Assembly (NCBI RefSeq): GCF_017114985.1
Contig: NZ_JABXKP010000026.1
Location: 62,001-126,000, forward strand
Length of the DNA: 64,000 nt
From: Nostoc sp. JL33
GTDB lineage: Bacteria > Cyanobacteriota > Cyanobacteriia > Cyanobacteriales > Nostocaceae
Direction: 5' to 3'
Position numbers and translations under genes: made by a program. Shown here piece after piece: positions 62,396 to 64,000 of the stretch. Within the stretch, counting starts at the first letter, position 1, and the number at the start of each line of letters is the position of its first letter. The notes beneath the pieces were generated by a model. The model saw only the letters and a program-made list of their open reading frames with translations. It made no database searches and had not been told where the DNA came from.

Positions 62396-63379
62396 TTACT
62401 TCCTGATTAACTCGTAATTCCAGGTATAAAAACCGATTTGATTGGGAACTCTAGAGAATCGCCCTGTGCGATAACCCCGCGATAATTCCTTCTGCACGCC
62501 GCCTTTTACCTGTTTAAGTTCATGTTCATCAAGTTTTCCATAAAGCCCTTCAATGATTTCATTAATACTGAAAATTTTTGAAGAATTTTGTTCTAAAAAA
62601 TTGGAAATGCCATCAATCAAAATTAGCCCTTCAAATGCTTCAAGCTTTGGTATTTTTTGAGGTTTTGTTTCCCGAAACGAGTTGTGATTTTTGTGCTTGT
62701 TTTGCCCAAACAAATTTTTAGTTTGATTAGAGGTAAGCAAACGTGAATCTAGAGTATAATACCCAGGCTTCCCTTTAACAAATGACCAATTATGGGTTTC
62801 TCTACTCTGGGTAAGTGAAGATTGAACTCGATTTTTAACTAGTTTGAAGATATCTGGCTCTAGTTCTCCATAGAGCGATCGCACGATAACGTCGATGTGA
62901 ACAATTGTGCCAATCTGTTCTGCCAACAGCCGTTCAATCGCTTCGGCACGGCTTAAAGATTGATACTCTGGCAACATAACAATCTCTACCCCAGATAGCG
63001 ATCGCTGTTGAGTTGATGTTTCTATAAGTGGTAATATGGGTGGTGGTAATTCCAGAGTATCAGTAGCTGCGTCAAATTCTCCAGACTCGGAATCGTCCAA
63101 TTGCAAGAGTTGAACAGGGCTAGGTTCTTCCAGTTTAATATCAGAGTTATCAGTGAGAAATAATAACGAACTTTCTTCTTTTTGAGGCTTGAATTGTTTG
63201 TCGGCTACCTCCGAGGCAAAAGACCAGTTAGATAACAAAGCTTCTACGTGAGTGAGATTGGCTTTGGCTTGGGTATATAGTTTTTCGTACTTTTCAACTT
63301 TGGGTGCGTAGTAATCTCGCAATGCTAACAGTGGCTCTAAGGCGCTTTGGGGAAGCTCTAAGGGGAAGGGACTATCCAT
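62396..63379 (-). CDS. Unrecognised protein with a duplicated LYG/winged-helix-like domain
   Basis: I do not recognise this 327-aa protein. The N-terminus (about 1-60) is helical and may form a coiled coil (YYAPKVEKYEKLYTQAK). The middle is acidic. Two similar segments of about 60 residues follow: at about 155-215 with IVRSLYGELEPDIFKLVKNR and KPGYYTLDSRL, and at about 262-325 with IIEGLYGKLDEHELKQVKGG and QIGFYTWNYEL. Each looks like helix-helix-helix plus a hairpin, as in winged-helix (HARE-HTH-like) domains. Nucleic-acid binding is a guess. Confidence 0.75.
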   Translation of the reverse strand: MDSPFPLELPQSALEPLLALRDYYAPKVEKYEKLYTQAKANLTHVEALLSNWSFASEVADKQFKPQKEESSLLFLTDNSDIKLEEPSPVQLLQLDDSESGEFDAATDTLELPPPILPLIETSTQQRSLSGVEIVMLPEYQSLSRAEAIERLLAEQIGTIVHIDVIVRSLYGELEPDIFKLVKNRVQSSLTQSRETHNWSFVKGKPGYYTLDSRLLTSNQTKNLFGQNKHKNHNSFRETKPQKIPKLEAFEGLILIDGISNFLEQNSSKIFSINEIIEGLYGKLDEHELKQVKGGVQKELSRGYRTGRFSRVPNQIGFYTWNYELIRK

Positions 63380-63744
63380 AAAATTTAAAGTTATTTAATT
63401 TTTCTTTTCGCCTGTTCATCTAATACCGCTCGAACTTGAAATGGAATACTAGTAATATTTATCACATATAAACTTGACACTTTAAATTAAGGGTTCGCAT
63501 TTTCTAAACTAAACGATATTTGGCTTTGCTCCCAGCATACCTGCCCAATTCCAGGGCGTAGTTTGCCGTCGTAGGCATCGCACTTATAATTATACCGATG
63601 GTATTCGAGTGTTTTAGCAAGTGTTTGAATCGCGTGTGAGTTCTATAAGTTCTAGTGAACTACCCAACACCCATCTGAATACAGATTGGGTGCGGGCTTC
63701 CGGTTTCATCGACAAATGCCTTTCCACTTTGCAGTTTATTGGTC
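63380..63744. other. Gap containing a dispersed motif and the TnpB-side hairpin
   Basis: A GTAGTTTGCCGTCGTAGGCA motif lies at 63558-63581. Downstream of the tnpB end (minus strand) is a hairpin at 63668-63692: CACCCATCTG-AATA-CAGATTGGGTG. It sits where IS200/IS605 elements carry their right-end hairpin and the overlapping guide (omega) RNA; assignment is inferred from position. Confidence 0.5.
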
Positions 63745-63999
63745 TTACTTGGCCTCGACTCGGCAAGAACTCTCTTTCCCTCCGTCCAGAGATAATATCC
63801 GAATGCCTTCTGTTCTTATGTTCTGGCTGGCGTTTCCATTACGATCATGATCAGTATCGCAACTCGGACAATCCCATTCTCTGATATCAAGTGGCGATGT
63901 ATCTATGATATGCCTACAACAGGAACAGGTTTTAGGACTGGGGAAAAATCTACCTATTTCTATATCAAGCGATCGCTGTTTAGTAATCTGCCACATTTG
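63745..63999 (-). pseudogene. tnpB: TnpB (IS200/IS605-type) C-terminal fragment, continues beyond window
   Basis: The frame is open to the window edge. It contains the end of the TnpB RuvC domain and its zinc ribbon: IGRFFPSPKTCSCCRHI, LDIREWDCPSCDTDHDRN, then GNASQNIRTEGIRI. Four Cys (CSCC and CPSC) are present. The RuvC-III motif normally reads DRDxNAAxNI; here it is DRNGNASQNI, so the catalytic Asp is Asn. TnpB is an RNA-guided nuclease of the element; this copy is likely inactive as a nuclease, but the gene's larger part is not visible. Confidence 0.8.
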
Positions 64000-64000
64000 T

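Overview
The window is chromosomal DNA of a filamentous, Nostoc-like cyanobacterium. The octamer GCGATCGC (HIP1) recurs throughout. Gaps are full of heptamer tandem repeats (CAATGCC, CTACTCC, ACTTTTG types) and short inverted-repeat elements typical of Nostocales. The gene content is also cyanobacterial: CruF and CruG of myxol-glycoside synthesis, a helical carotenoid protein, an SLH/OprB porin, a CHASE2 Ser/Thr kinase and Uma2-type nucleases. No tRNA, rRNA or CRISPR array was seen.

Left part (1-16.4 kb): the 3' end of a CheA-like hybrid kinase; a Uma2 protein; potD-potB of a polyamine-type ABC importer; cruF and cruG; RNase HI (converging on cruG); a tightly coupled three-gene operon made of a TPR-CHAT protease-like protein, a 139-aa protein and a 457-aa C-terminally membrane-anchored protein; a CHASE2-Ser/Thr kinase; and a small membrane protein.

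Centre and right (16.7-62.3 kb): a very large organosulfur (sulfonate/sulfone) acquisition island, interrupted by unrelated genes. It holds six SsuA-type binding proteins (16753, 18454, 20841, 28414, 55635, 59999) but only one permease (ssuC) and one ATPase (ssuB). Two LLM-type FMNH2 monooxygenases (ssuD at 34900, a second at 56840), a TauD-type dioxygenase, a DszC/SfnB-like flavin monooxygenase, another acyl-CoA-dehydrogenase-fold protein, a nitroreductase-fold flavin enzyme, a cysteine-dioxygenase-type cupin and a class II aldolase are present. So are two tandem ACMSD-like amidohydrolases, two tandem D-2-hydroxyacid dehydrogenases, an AprA/AprB-like flavoprotein-ferredoxin pair and a porin. 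Inferred workflow: the porin admits anions, the lipoprotein receptors deliver different organosulfur ligands to one SsuBC channel, oxygenases release sulfite, and the dehydrogenases, aldolase and amidohydrolases process the carbon skeletons.

Interspersed 'other' genes (42.7-55.3 kb): an MscS channel, a decayed class III nucleotide cyclase, a YdeP-type molybdenum oxidoreductase with the accessory gene fdhD 3.4 kb away, a helical carotenoid protein, a ParE/RelE-type toxin-antitoxin pair, a class C beta-lactamase-fold hydrolase and an RluA-type pseudouridine synthase. The right edge carries an unrecognised protein with a duplicated domain and the end of a TnpB gene.

Small repeats have invaded both gaps and genes. 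One sits in frame in ssuD, one in frame in the CHAT protein, and several supply stop codons. There are relics of an IscB-type protein, a nucleotide cyclase and the 3' end of a second molybdenum-oxidoreductase copy.
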